Source: Alphaproteobacteria bacterium (lineage in GTDB: Bacteria; Pseudomonadota; Alphaproteobacteria; Micropepsales; Micropepsaceae). From it: a stretch of 64,000 nucleotides of DNA. This document shows positions 16,978-25,768 of this stretch, one piece after another. Below the pieces are notes generated by a model. The model made no database searches and was not told where the DNA came from. It saw only the letters and a program-made list of their open reading frames with translations. The stretch is from positions 186,001 to 250,000 of the forward strand of contig JAJPHG010000007.1 of the NCBI GenBank assembly GCA_021325375.1. Direction: 5' to 3'. The translations under genes and the position numbers were made by a program. The stretch's first letter is position 1. Each line of letters opens with the position of its first letter.

Positions 16978-17637
16978 ATGGAGGGGCAGGTGTTAAACGA
17001 CCCGACCAAGTCGGCTGAGTCGCCGGCTGGTGGTCATGTAATCGAATCCGTCACACGGTCCCTAGCTGTGCGCGAAATCCATCACCGGATAGCCAATGCG
17101 TTGGCGCTTCTGGTCGCGAGCATGCGCTTGGAACTCAAGTCCGCCGGCGGGCAGGAGTTGCAGGAGGCCCTACTGCGTCATGAGCGGCACATCATGGCAA
17201 TAAGCGAACTTCATCAGTTCTTCGCAACCGATAACGGAAATAGCGAAGTTTCGACGCTCTCCTATTTCGAGCGCCTCTGCGATTTGCTCGCGCGCGCCAT
17301 TCTCGAGCCTATGCGCATCGGTTGCGAAGCCTCCATATGTGATCGGGCGCTGCCGGTCATCCGGTGCGAGCAGCTCGGCTTGATTGTCACGGAGCTCGCC
17401 ACCAACGCCGCGAAGCATGCCTTTCGCGGCGCCGGAGGCGGCCGCGTTCGCATAGACCTATCGTCTCAGGGAACAAGCTGGTCATGCATCGTCTCCGACA
17501 ATGGCGTCGGCATGCAGCGTCGGGAACGCGGTACCGGCTCTCAGATCGTGGACGGACTGATCGAGGGATTGGGCGGATACTTGCACGTTCAGACCGGGTC
17601 CGAAGGTACGGCGATATCTCTTACGTTCAACGCGTAG
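16978..17637 (+). CDS. HWE/HisKA_2-type sensor histidine kinase, no sensor domain
   Basis: A compact kinase of about 219 residues from the ATG at 16978. The phosphoacceptor His lies in VREIHHRIANAL (H35/H36), typical of the HisKA_2/HWE group found in alphaproteobacteria. The ATPase domain shows an N box (VTELATNAAKHAF), a G1 box (VSDNGVGM) and a glycine-rich C-terminal box. No PAS, GAF or membrane domain is visible, so its signal input is probably another protein, as in the general stress response. No response regulator gene is adjacent. Start choice is uncertain; in-frame ATGs at 16921 and 16840 would add up to 46 residues of unconvincing sequence. Confidence 0.8.
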   Translation: MEGQVLNDPTKSAESPAGGHVIESVTRSLAVREIHHRIANALALLVASMRLELKSAGGQELQEALLRHERHIMAISELHQFFATDNGNSEVSTLSYFERLCDLLARAILEPMRIGCEASICDRALPVIRCEQLGLIVTELATNAAKHAFRGAGGGRVRIDLSSQGTSWSCIVSDNGVGMQRRERGTGSQIVDGLIEGLGGYLHVQTGSEGTAISLTFNA

Positions 17638-17782
17638 AGGACGCCTGTGCTGCGGTAACGATTCGGAAAATCAAGGCCGACGCACAACGGAGCCGGCCAG
17701 CTCAATCGGGAGCTTATGCCGCAAGCTCCTATCGGATGGTGGCCGTACCTGCGGTCGCGGCGCTTTGCAGATTCTATCCTTC

Positions 17783-17816
17783 TTGGCCAAACAGACCAAT
17801 TTTGGCAATTTTGTGC
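17783..17816 (+). promoter_or_regulatory. conserved box upstream of first AraC gene
   Basis: A sequence beginning TTGGCCAAACAGACC and ending TTTTGTGC is closely matched upstream of the paralogous AraC gene (minus strand, 50771-50803; roughly 26 of 33 positions by eye). Sharing outside the coding region suggests an operator or promoter element kept with both copies. Confidence 0.4.
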
Positions 17817-17926
17817 CGTTTTCGGATGCCCATTGCGGGTGGCGGCGGTATAAATGCAGGGTCTTCCTGGCCCGTTGGATCAACCAATCGGCACTCACAT
17901 CCTTCGGGCGTTGCTTGGGCTCAACC

Positions 17927-18880
17927 GTGAACCAACAGGCAAACAATTCGCGGGATCCGCCGAACAACTCTGGGGGGGCGTTTGGCAGCAATCTGGCTGC
18001 TCATTTTCATCTGAATGAGAGCGAACACGTCTCCTCGACATGGCCTGGCGAAAACCTTTTCGCGATCACGCGCCTGCGGTCCGACATCGGCATCCCGGAT
18101 CGCACAACGAGCGTGCCGAGCGAGGCGGCGCTGCATATTTCGGTTTCGATCCTGCCGGTCCCTCTGCGTGCTTACGATCTTTGGATCGACGGAAAGGCGA
18201 TAGATGTTCCCTACATCCCGTCGCTGCGCACGAGCGTCATGGATCTTCAGGCCGATCCTATCTGCTGGGTCGGCGCCGGCTTCGACTATGTGCATTACCA
18301 CGTGCCCAAAGCCGGCCTCGACGAGATCGCGAGAGAGCACGGGATAGAACCAGTCAGCACCTACAAATTCGTGATCTGCGAACATGACATCGTGCTCGCG
18401 CAACTCACGCGCCACGTCCTGCCGCTCATCGGTTCGCGCGACTGGAAGGGGTCGCTTGCGCTGGACCAATTCAGCCTGATCCTCGGCGCGCACGTGCTCG
18501 CAAACTATGCCGGGCTTACCTCCTTACAGGTCGTAAAAAGAGGTGGATTGGTTCCTTGGCAAGAGAAGCGCGCCGTCGAGATGATGACGGAAAGCCTCGA
18601 AGGGAAATGGCGACTTTCCGAGTTGGCTCGCGAGTGCGGCCTTTCGGTGAGTCACTTTGCACGTGCATTTCGGAAAAGTTTCGGCACGTCTCCCTATCGC
18701 TGGCTGCTGGAACGCAGAATCGATCGTGCCAAATCGCTGCTGGTGACGACCGATTTTCCACTAGCTGATATAGCTTTACGGTCGGGCTTTTCCGATCATG
18801 CATCATTCACGCGTGCATTCAGCCGGATTGTTGGCGATAGCCCAAGCCGATGGAAACGCGTTGTGAAGTCAAGAGCCTGA
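17927..18880 (+). CDS. AraC family transcriptional regulator (paralogue 1)
   Basis: A DNA-binding regulator of about 317 residues with an AraC-binding-like N-terminal domain and a C-terminal double HTH (LSELARECGLSVSHFARAF, DIALRSGFSDHASFTRAF, then the conserved S-PSRWKR end). It is very similar along its whole length to the gene at 49753-50727. A GTG at 17927 is preferred because the paralogues align only from GGAFGSNLAAHF onward and the region further upstream looks like a shared non-coding control box; the longer frame from 17765 is doubtful. It follows the orphan kinase after 290 bases. Target genes are unknown; the adjacent stress cluster is the nearest candidate. Confidence 0.85.
   Translation: MNQQANNSRDPPNNSGGAFGSNLAAHFHLNESEHVSSTWPGENLFAITRLRSDIGIPDRTTSVPSEAALHISVSILPVPLRAYDLWIDGKAIDVPYIPSLRTSVMDLQADPICWVGAGFDYVHYHVPKAGLDEIAREHGIEPVSTYKFVICEHDIVLAQLTRHVLPLIGSRDWKGSLALDQFSLILGAHVLANYAGLTSLQVVKRGGLVPWQEKRAVEMMTESLEGKWRLSELARECGLSVSHFARAFRKSFGTSPYRWLLERRIDRAKSLLVTTDFPLADIALRSGFSDHASFTRAFSRIVGDSPSRWKRVVKSRA
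17999..18096 (+). repeat. 98-bp tract near-identical to inverted copy at 50552-50649
   Basis: Inside the first AraC gene, this 98-bp stretch differs at only three positions from the reverse complement of 50552-50649. Flanking parts of the two genes are clearly more diverged. The two copies form an inverted repeat about 32 kb apart. Confidence 0.85.
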
Positions 18881-19327
18881 GAAATCAACGATCGCGAGAA
18901 GAAGCCAGCTTCGCCACTTGCGTGTGGTGTTCTCCCGAGAGGCTGGAAATCTGTGCTCCACCAAGCTTTGGTCGAAACTCAACGTTCTTGCAATTCAGAG
19001 CACGAGCGTAAAAGCCAAAGCCGCTACAAGCATGACATGCTCCCTTCAACAACTTGCCGCCGAAACGCCCCCTCCACCCCAGCCCGGCGGTCTGGCGGGC
19101 CGGGCCTCCCCCAATGCCCGGCCCGTCCTTTTGCATGGCGAGCAACTCGGGCGAACAATATCGACCAGCCACCGTTTGACTTATACCGTTCTACCCAAGC
19201 TGGGTCACGATGTGGGAGAACCGCGTATCGCTAAGTTTGATCGCCGCACATCTGGGGCCATTGAAAGTTGGCGCCGGCGCTGCCCGCCCGGGCAGCGTGA
19301 GGATACAGATATCACTGTGCCATCCGT
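18881..19327. other. intergenic region after AraC gene
   Basis: About 450 bases between the AraC gene and the 3' end of the mdtP-like gene. Apart from the hairpin at 19096-19125 and a short GC palindrome at about 19279-19298, I see no convincing gene; open frames here do not resemble proteins. Confidence 0.45.
19096..19130 (+). terminator. putative rho-independent terminator
   Basis: A perfect 10-bp GC-rich stem, CGGGCCGGGC (19096-19105) and GCCCGGCCCG (19116-19125), with a 10-base loop, is followed by TCCTTTT. It could end transcripts coming from the AraC gene 216 bases upstream. Confidence 0.55.
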
Positions 19328-20782
19328 CTACTCTGGCGCCGCGCTCAAAATACCTGTCGCAAGCGCCAGCGAGGCGGCAGCCGACAAGGCGGTGCTATAG
19401 GCTTCGGCGGCGGCATCGCGCGCGTGCAGCAACTGCATCTCCGCCAGGGTTACGTCGGTGATGGAGCCCACGCCGTGGCGCCAAGACGCAAGCGCCGCAT
19501 CAAAAGTCGTTTGAGCGGCGGCTTCGAGGACGTGCGCGGCGCGCCAGGTAGCGATGCTTGTCTTCACGGCGTTCTGCGCCACGACGATCTGACGTGTGGC
19601 CTCGGTGACGGCTTGCGTTGTAAGCGCAACGGTGCGGTCGCTGTCTGCGCGCGCCTGCTCGACGTTGGCGTCGCGGATGCCGCCGTCGAAGATTGGTATC
19701 TTGATGCCGACCAACACGGTCACGCCCGAGCGATGGGCGGACAGATTGGTCGCGGGAAGTTGATCTGCGCCGAGCGAGAACGCGCCGCTGTCGAGACTCG
19801 CAGTCGCGTATGAGCCGGTCGCCGACACGAATATCTTCGGAAGATACTCTGCCTGCGCGGCCTCGAGGCGCGCCAGGCTCGCCAAGCGTCCGGCGTTTGC
19901 GGCCTGGATGTCGGTGCGCCGCGCCAGCGCATCGGCTACGACCTTGTCGATGTCTGAAACGACCGCTGCATTGAAGTCGTGCAGCGGCGGATCGGCGACC
20001 GCGACCTTTGTGAGGGGCGAGATACCCATGGCGGTGAGCAGAGCCACATAGCTGTCATCGGCTGCGCCATTCGCCTGCACCAGCGCGAGGTTCGCCTGTG
20101 CCGTGGCCTGACGTGCCTGCGCCACTTCTACAATCGTTCCGATGCCGTGGCGTAGGCGATCTTCCGCGGCGGCCTGCACCTCCTGCGCATCCTTGACGGC
20201 GGTAGTCGCGTTGATCAGCCGCGCGCGGGCAGCCGCATGCGCATAGAACGCGAGGCTTACCTTGTAGATGACATTCTGGTGCTCTGCTGTGAAGTTGATA
20301 TCGGCCAACGTTGCATCTTGCCGTGCTGCTTCCAGCCGAGCCGAGCGCTGGCCGAAGTCGAATAGCAGCCACTGAAGCGTCAAAGCTGAGACGGCAGCGG
20401 ACGCGGTATTGCCGTTAGCGGTTGAAACCGCGGTGCGGCCTTGACCCGACTGATAGCCGCCGAGCACCAATGCCGATAGGTTCGGCAGAAACGTCGCCTC
20501 CACGAGCCCCTCACGCTGTGCAGCGATGCGCGCTTCCGCCCAAGCGACGCGTGTAGCCGGATTGGCGGACTGAGCAATGTCGATCAACTCTGGCAGCGTA
20601 TAGGCATGCCGCAGATCGAATTGCGCGGGCGCGGTCGGTAGCGAAATATTTGTGTTCGGCGGCAGGACGTACGTGTCACCGACCCACGGACGGTCCGGAC
20701 GCACGGGCGCCAGATCCTCGGCGAATGCCGTGTTGCCGCATAGCACGGCTGCGGAAACGAAAACTATCTTCACGTTAGGCAT
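19328..20782 (-). CDS. mdtP: TolC/MdtP-like outer membrane efflux protein
   Basis: A 484-residue outer membrane factor of tripartite efflux pumps. It has a signal peptide (MPNVKIVFVSAAVLCGNTAFA), then two outer-membrane-efflux repeats with long alternating coiled-coil helices rich in Ala, Gln and Glu. The start at 20782 has a GGGAGG 6-8 bases upstream; the longer frame to 20935 overlaps the upstream gene and is rejected. The start overlaps the end of the FUSC gene by 8 bases, so it is the last gene of the ytcA-HlyD-FUSC-TolC operon, whose order equals E. coli ytcA-mdtNOP. The symbol rests on that synteny. Confidence 0.88.
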   Translation of the reverse strand: MPNVKIVFVSAAVLCGNTAFAEDLAPVRPDRPWVGDTYVLPPNTNISLPTAPAQFDLRHAYTLPELIDIAQSANPATRVAWAEARIAAQREGLVEATFLPNLSALVLGGYQSGQGRTAVSTANGNTASAAVSALTLQWLLFDFGQRSARLEAARQDATLADINFTAEHQNVIYKVSLAFYAHAAARARLINATTAVKDAQEVQAAAEDRLRHGIGTIVEVAQARQATAQANLALVQANGAADDSYVALLTAMGISPLTKVAVADPPLHDFNAAVVSDIDKVVADALARRTDIQAANAGRLASLARLEAAQAEYLPKIFVSATGSYATASLDSGAFSLGADQLPATNLSAHRSGVTVLVGIKIPIFDGGIRDANVEQARADSDRTVALTTQAVTEATRQIVVAQNAVKTSIATWRAAHVLEAAAQTTFDAALASWRHGVGSITDVTLAEMQLLHARDAAAEAYSTALSAAASLALATGILSAAPE

Positions 20783-22673
20783 CTTGCCTCCCTTGCGCTG
20801 CCATGACCGCAGCGTCCTGTTCCAGCTTGTGCAGATGCGCTTCGATGATTGCCTGCAGTGGGCCTGTGGCCGCCTCCCGTGGACCGGCATTGAACGGATC
20901 GGAGGGTCTTTCAATCGCATGAGCAATGCACTCAACGCGCGGGCCTAGCGATGGCATGGCGTGATGTTCCAGGAAGAGCGGCCCCTGCAACTGGGCGACA
21001 GCCTGGACGGCGTCTTCGCGGGCGGCGAGCCAGTCCGGCGACGGGCGGACGCGTGCCGGTTCATAACGCGCGAGCGAAAGATCGCTTGCTACTGCCGCGA
21101 TTGCGGCGCCGACTGACGCAGGTGCTGTCGCCAACATTCGCACCGCACGCGCCAGCGCAGCGTCGACGCGCGCTGCAATGCTCACGGGATATATGTTGGT
21201 GAAGACCAGGTAGGTGACGATATTGCCGACAAGAATGCCGACGACGCGGTCGCGCGCGATCGCAAGATCGAACTGAGGCCCGTTGCCCTGCACCACGCAG
21301 AGGAAGAAGGCGAAGGCGATCTGGAAGCCGGCGTAAGCGATGCGCGGACTCGAGCCCGCGATATAAGCTGAGACAAAGGCGCCAGCGAAGACTAGGAGCA
21401 TCAGCTCCCCGATCGACATGAGATGCGGCAGAAGGAAGATGATCACGGCCAGCCCCGTGCCGGCGCCGATCAGGCACCCGGCGATGCGTAGGCTCAGCTT
21501 CTCGATGGTTTCAGCGGTGGTGGTGAGCGAGACGATGAAGACGGTGATGAAGCAGGTATGAATGCCGGGCCAGTCGAGCACCGTATAGAGGAAATAACAG
21601 AACATGGCCGCCGCTGTGGCTTTCAGCGCGTAACGGACATGATCGGGATTCGTGAAGGCGTCGGCTACGAGGAACCCGCCTTCGCTAGCCGCCGGCTTGG
21701 CGGTCTCCGGCGGGCTGGTGAAGACGGCGAGTATTCGCTTGATCTCGGCGAGCATCGCCGCGGCAAGAGGCTTCATAACTGGCTGCGATGCGATGTCCAA
21801 ATCGATATCGACCGGATAGAGGCCGCGATCCAGAATGGCCGCCATGGCGTCCAGCTTTTCCGCGATGGCGTCGCTAAGCTGCTGCGGCAGCATCGAAACA
21901 GGGTAGCGCGCGATGATGTTGACAATCGCCAGCAGGCGCATGCTCGACGCGGCGGCGCCGCGAAGGGCAGCGATATCTTCGGGTGGCGAGGTCTTTTCAA
22001 CGGCGGCGAGGCGCAGCGCAGCGTCGGTCGGCCCGCTTCCTTCGCCAACGACCTCCGTGACGCGCCGATGCACCAGCGCATTAGGGCGGCGCAGCATCTG
22101 GGCCGCAAGCGACAAGCGCCAAGCGATCAACCGGCCGGCCAGCGTTCGGGGCTTGATGCCGACGGCGAGGTTTACCAGGATCGAAACGCAAGCCGGAATA
22201 CCGACCAAGAGCCAAGCATAGAGTAGCGCTCGCGTCCCCGCCTCGCCGACCGGCGCGAGCGCCAGCACGTCGAGCGCATAGGCGACGATCAGGGCCATGA
22301 TCCCGCCTATCGCACTCAGCTTGCTGGTGGATGCCAGGAAGAGGAACGCAAAAGCCGTGAGCGCCATCGCGATAACGCGCCACATTGAATCGTTCAGCAC
22401 CGCCGCGGCGATGAGGAAGATCAATCCGACTAGCACCGTGAGGAGCGCGAGCAGCACCAGACTGAGCAGGAGGCTGGTGGCGCGTTCCTTCTGATTGAGG
22501 AAAAAGACGATGTAGATCGTGAGAGCAGCCCCAGGGGTCTGGTAGATCTCGACCGCCAGAACCGTGAGCGCACATATCAGCGCTATGCGAAGCGCAAAGG
22601 CGATCTTGCCCGGGCGCGGCTCAAGAAAGAACGCGAGATCGTCGCGCCAGCGATCAATCGCAGCGTGCACCAT
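20775..22673 (-). CDS. mdtO: FUSC family inner membrane transporter, MdtO-like
   Basis: A 632-residue inner membrane protein of the fusaric acid resistance/aromatic acid exporter type. Two blocks of hydrophobic segments (about 25-180 and 370-520) are each followed by a soluble helical domain, the AaeB/MdtO/YccS layout. The ATG at 22673 is chosen because it has a GAGG about 7 bases upstream and leaves a 20-base overlap with the HlyD gene; the frame could extend to 22715. It would work with the adjoining periplasmic adaptor and outer membrane protein to expel aromatic acids, dyes or drugs. The substrate is not readable. Confidence 0.88.
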   Translation of the reverse strand: MVHAAIDRWRDDLAFFLEPRPGKIAFALRIALICALTVLAVEIYQTPGAALTIYIVFFLNQKERATSLLLSLVLLALLTVLVGLIFLIAAAVLNDSMWRVIAMALTAFAFLFLASTSKLSAIGGIMALIVAYALDVLALAPVGEAGTRALLYAWLLVGIPACVSILVNLAVGIKPRTLAGRLIAWRLSLAAQMLRRPNALVHRRVTEVVGEGSGPTDAALRLAAVEKTSPPEDIAALRGAAASSMRLLAIVNIIARYPVSMLPQQLSDAIAEKLDAMAAILDRGLYPVDIDLDIASQPVMKPLAAAMLAEIKRILAVFTSPPETAKPAASEGGFLVADAFTNPDHVRYALKATAAAMFCYFLYTVLDWPGIHTCFITVFIVSLTTTAETIEKLSLRIAGCLIGAGTGLAVIIFLLPHLMSIGELMLLVFAGAFVSAYIAGSSPRIAYAGFQIAFAFFLCVVQGNGPQFDLAIARDRVVGILVGNIVTYLVFTNIYPVSIAARVDAALARAVRMLATAPASVGAAIAAVASDLSLARYEPARVRPSPDWLAAREDAVQAVAQLQGPLFLEHHAMPSLGPRVECIAHAIERPSDPFNAGPREAATGPLQAIIEAHLHKLEQDAAVMAAQGRQDA

Positions 22674-23706
22674 GCTTGACCTCGACGACGGCGCTGGCAC
22701 CCAGGCGCGCCGCACGCTCCGGCGGCTGTTCCAGGCGGATGCGGACCGGGAAACGCTGAGCGACCCGAACCCAGTTCAACGAGCGCTCTACGTAAGGCGC
22801 GGAACGGGGCAGATTCAGTCGCTCAGTATCGAGCACGCCCCAGCCAATGCTGTCGACCACACCCTTGATCGGCTCGGACCTCGCGGCCATCGAATATACG
22901 GTGGCGCAATCACCGGGCGCGATGGAGTCGAGTTCGGTTTCGCGGAAATTGGCGACGGCATACCAATCATCTGTCGCTATCAGTGTGAAAAGCGCTTGGC
23001 CAGGCAAGGCAAATTCGCCGCTTGTGGCGACAAGTCCTACAACTAGCCCGTCGTGCGACGCACGCACCGTGGTGTCGGCGAGATTGCGCCGTGCCAGCGC
23101 CAGCGCCGCCTGCCGCGCGGCGACTGTAGCTTCGGCGGCGGCTTCCGTGTCGATCGCTTGGTAGGCGGCGGATTGAAGTTCGCGCGCTTGACGTGCGGTG
23201 GTGGCCGAGGTGCGCGCGGCGACCTCCGCCTGGTCGAGTTGAAGACTCGGCACGTATCCCGCGGCCGCTAGCGGACGCAGGCGCGCAGCGGTGCGGCTGG
23301 CAAGCGCTGAGGTAGAATTGGCACTCACCGCCTGGTCGGCGGCGACCGTGGCGTTGGAGCGTTGGGTCGAGAGAACCCGGCGCTGAGTCGCGAGTTGCGC
23401 TTCTGCAAGGCGCAGGTCGGCTTCGGCTTGGGCTACCGCGAGGCGATACGGAACCGGGTCGATCTGGAATAGCAGCGCGCCCTTGCGCACGCGCATGTTC
23501 TCTCGGACGCCAATGGTTACGATACGGCCACCCACCGCCGACGCGACATGAACAACGTCAGCGTCGATGGACGCGTCATCGGTCGATGGTCGCTGCGCGC
23601 CGAGCAGATAGACACCACCCGCGAGCAAAGCGGCTGCAACAACGACCGACAACGCGACCAATCTGGCTCGCGTGGAAAAGGATGTAGTTCCGGCTGCCTT
23701 CATCAC
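22654..23706 (-). CDS. mdtN: HlyD family membrane fusion protein, MdtN-like
   Basis: A 350-residue periplasmic adaptor anchored by one N-terminal membrane span (about 14-36). It shows the barrel-sandwich (lipoyl-like) halves (ADVVHVASAVGGRIVTIGV and the VRASHDGLVVGLVATSG region), an Ala-rich coiled-coil hairpin between them, and a beta-barrel C-terminal part (WYAVANFRETELDSI). It links the FUSC inner membrane protein to the TolC-like channel. Its ATG is 1 base from the ytcA-like stop and its end overlaps the FUSC start, so this is a tight operon. Confidence 0.9.
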   Translation of the reverse strand: MMKAAGTTSFSTRARLVALSVVVAAALLAGGVYLLGAQRPSTDDASIDADVVHVASAVGGRIVTIGVRENMRVRKGALLFQIDPVPYRLAVAQAEADLRLAEAQLATQRRVLSTQRSNATVAADQAVSANSTSALASRTAARLRPLAAAGYVPSLQLDQAEVAARTSATTARQARELQSAAYQAIDTEAAAEATVAARQAALALARRNLADTTVRASHDGLVVGLVATSGEFALPGQALFTLIATDDWYAVANFRETELDSIAPGDCATVYSMAARSEPIKGVVDSIGWGVLDTERLNLPRSAPYVERSLNWVRVAQRFPVRIRLEQPPERAARLGASAVVEVKHGARCD

Positions 23707-23707
23707 G

Positions 23708-23968
23708 TCACCCGTAGAAGACGAGCCAAGCGACCAACGCGAAGGAGAGGCCGATTGCGGAGCAGACCAACAACTGATGCGGCACGGATTGTGCGAGACC
23801 CATCGCGAGGAACGAGGCTCGTGCGATCAGGGATGCGGCGATGCCAAGCAAGCAGCAAAGCATCCACGCCGGAAAGTACGAACCGAACAAGTAAAGTGTC
23901 GGTCTGGCGCTGCATCCCGTCAGCAGGAGCGTCGTCAATACAATGCTGGTTTGCGCTGCCGTTCGCAT
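23708..23968 (-). CDS. ytcA: YtcA-like small lipoprotein
   Basis: An 86-residue protein with a lipoprotein signal (LTTLLLTGC, lipidated Cys at 19) followed by two membrane-spanning segments and a short cytoplasmic or periplasmic tip. In E. coli the uncharacterised ytcA gene sits directly upstream of mdtNOP, exactly as here, so the small lipoprotein is probably an accessory of the efflux system. It lies 3 bases after the AraC regulator stop and 1 base before the adaptor gene. Confidence 0.82.
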   Translation of the reverse strand: MRTAAQTSIVLTTLLLTGCSARPTLYLFGSYFPAWMLCCLLGIAASLIARASFLAMGLAQSVPHQLLVCSAIGLSFALVAWLVFYG

Positions 23969-23971
23969 GCC

Positions 23972-24823
23972 TCAGCTCAGACCGGCCAAATGCTCTTGGT
24001 GAGCACCGGCTTTTGACTTGCGGCAGTTCGCGTCGCTCCGTTCTCGCCGCCATACAGCTGGTGTCTGGGCATAGCGCGGGCGAAAAAGCTTGCAGAGATG
24101 GGCCTGGTCCGTAAATCCGCAGCGCACTGCGATATCGCTGAGTGAGAGGTCGCTCGTCAGCATCAAGCGCTCTGCCCGCTCCAGCCGCTTCCGAACCAAG
24201 TGGGCGTGCGGTGTTTCCTGAAATGTGCGCCTGAACGTTCGGCAAAAGTACGCTACGCTCAGCTTCGTTACAGCGCTCATTTCTCTAAGAAGGATCGGTT
24301 GATCCAGCCGCGCCTCGATGAAGACATGCAGCCGACGAATTTGCCAGGCGGCAAGACCACCGGACCTTTTCTCAGGTTCGGCATCAGCCGACCGGCGCTC
24401 GATTTCCACACGCAGAAGGGACGCCGCGCGATTCAGTAGCGCTTTCGCGGCCTCGTGGTCAGCATCGAATTCTCTCCGGACATTGTCGAGCAGATGCACG
24501 AGGTTTGGCAGAAGGCTTGGCTCCTCCGGCGCGCCAACGTTCTTGGTAGTGAAGGGAGGAGAACAAAGCATGGGCCGCCATGTATCGGGATTGAGTCTCG
24601 ACCCCGCCACAATGGAGCCATGGCCGCGTTCCGCGGTGTTACGTGTTGTTAGTTCGTGTTGTAAAATGACAGAGCCGGTCCCCTCCAAACGGAGAAGCGG
24701 GCCTTGGCGCTCGCGAAAACGCCTCATTGGGAACGGGGTACCGAGCCGTTTTGGCACTTCGACGCAAGATTTGGTCGTTCTTGACCAGATCGAGCGGAAA
24801 ACCGGCCTCATGGGCCGTCTCAC
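23972..24823 (-). CDS. AraC family transcriptional regulator of efflux operon
   Basis: A regulator whose C-terminal 100 residues form a clear AraC double HTH (REMSAVTKLSVAYFCRTFRR, LSDIAVRCGFTDQAHLCKLF). The N-terminal part is short and unassigned. The longest frame begins at a GTG at 24823 (283 residues), 8 bases from the decarboxylase-family gene. An internal Met at residue 85 (MLCSPPF) is a plausible alternative, since the first 80 residues are Arg-rich and not protein-like. Because it precedes ytcA by 3 bases on the same strand, it likely controls the efflux operon and its own expression. Confidence 0.83.
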   Translation of the reverse strand: MRRPMRPVFRSIWSRTTKSCVEVPKRLGTPFPMRRFRERQGPLLRLEGTGSVILQHELTTRNTAERGHGSIVAGSRLNPDTWRPMLCSPPFTTKNVGAPEEPSLLPNLVHLLDNVRREFDADHEAAKALLNRAASLLRVEIERRSADAEPEKRSGGLAAWQIRRLHVFIEARLDQPILLREMSAVTKLSVAYFCRTFRRTFQETPHAHLVRKRLERAERLMLTSDLSLSDIAVRCGFTDQAHLCKLFRPRYAQTPAVWRRERSDANCRKSKAGAHQEHLAGLS

Positions 24824-24831
24824 GCCCGCCG

Positions 24832-25632
24832 CTATTTCGTCAAATCCTGCAGAACGACGAATTCACTGGTCGAGCAGGACATCGAGAAGCGGTAGCCGTC
24901 GCCGACCTTTATCGGCGCCATCTCTTGGAGTTCTTCGCCAATTGCTTGGGGAAACTCCAGCTGCGCCTCACCGCACCAGACATCGATGACTATTAAATCA
25001 TCGTGCGCAACCCTCACGAGCTCATCAATCGCCGGCTGGTCGCGCATTCCGACATTGAGATTGGGAAAGTATCGTCTATGAACGAACGGGCGCCCCAGGA
25101 TGGCGAATGCGTCCCCATCGTCGCGCCGCAACGTCAGAGATCCGTGCGCCAACCGCTGACCGTGAACAGAAAGACTGGCGCCAAACCTAGTTTCGGGGGC
25201 AATCATTGCCGCAGCCGGTCCTGGTACCGGAAACGTTCTCGTCTGAAAGATGCTCCCCAGTCGTTTCGGACTGCCTTTGAGCCATCCTCGCGCGAGCGAC
25301 GCATCGTTGTCGGCAAATGCATAGGGTATCCAAGACACTGGCGTCTCTTTCCAGAGAGCGTCGACAAGCAAGTAAAACTCCCGACACTGATAGCGTGCCG
25401 GATCGAGTAACTCGTCGTCCCGAGCTGTAAACTGGCAGTCGGCAAATGCCGCGATCACGCGTCCGTTGCTTTCAACGTCCGGGGCAAGGCCGGGCGGAAG
25501 CGTGGCCGCCACCGCTGTCGGCTCGGCCCAGAATTCAAGCGCGATGATGTCGCCAGCGATATGCCAAGGTGGGGCGGCAACTATATTGGCCCTGCCCAAC
25601 GGCGAGAGCGGAGGCGCGAAACCCTGCAACAT
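24832..25632 (-). CDS. acetoacetate decarboxylase family protein
   Basis: A 266-residue protein of the acetoacetate decarboxylase fold. The segment CREFYLLVDALW and the Lys motif SPKRLGSI (K123) align with the catalytic PKKLG region of the solvent-forming clostridial enzyme, where the first Lys makes the Schiff base and the second lowers its pKa. Here the second Lys is Arg. Many members of this superfamily are not acetoacetate decarboxylases but aldolase-dehydratases or unknown Schiff-base enzymes, so the reaction is open. It leads the minus-strand run that continues with the AraC gene and efflux operon. Confidence 0.8.
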   Translation of the reverse strand: MLQGFAPPLSPLGRANIVAAPPWHIAGDIIALEFWAEPTAVAATLPPGLAPDVESNGRVIAAFADCQFTARDDELLDPARYQCREFYLLVDALWKETPVSWIPYAFADNDASLARGWLKGSPKRLGSIFQTRTFPVPGPAAAMIAPETRFGASLSVHGQRLAHGSLTLRRDDGDAFAILGRPFVHRRYFPNLNVGMRDQPAIDELVRVAHDDLIVIDVWCGEAQLEFPQAIGEELQEMAPIKVGDGYRFSMSCSTSEFVVLQDLTK

Positions 25633-25768
25633 GTCCCTATTTCCTCAGCACCGGATCGACTGGTGACGAGGCTAAGTTGCGCCGTTTGCTTGGACTATGC
25701 TTGTAGGTGCGAAGCTCGATTTGGAAGATCTTGCAACGCGAAGTACCCGTTTCGAGCCCTATAGCGTC

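Noticed and set aside
17765..17926. N-terminal extension of the first AraC gene
   Set aside because: The region matches non-coding sequence upstream of the paralogue and adds residues unlike any AraC domain.
19279..19298. GC palindrome CGCTGCCCG/CGGGCAGCG
   Set aside because: The 2-base loop and lack of a T run on either strand make it a poor terminator; no other role is evident.
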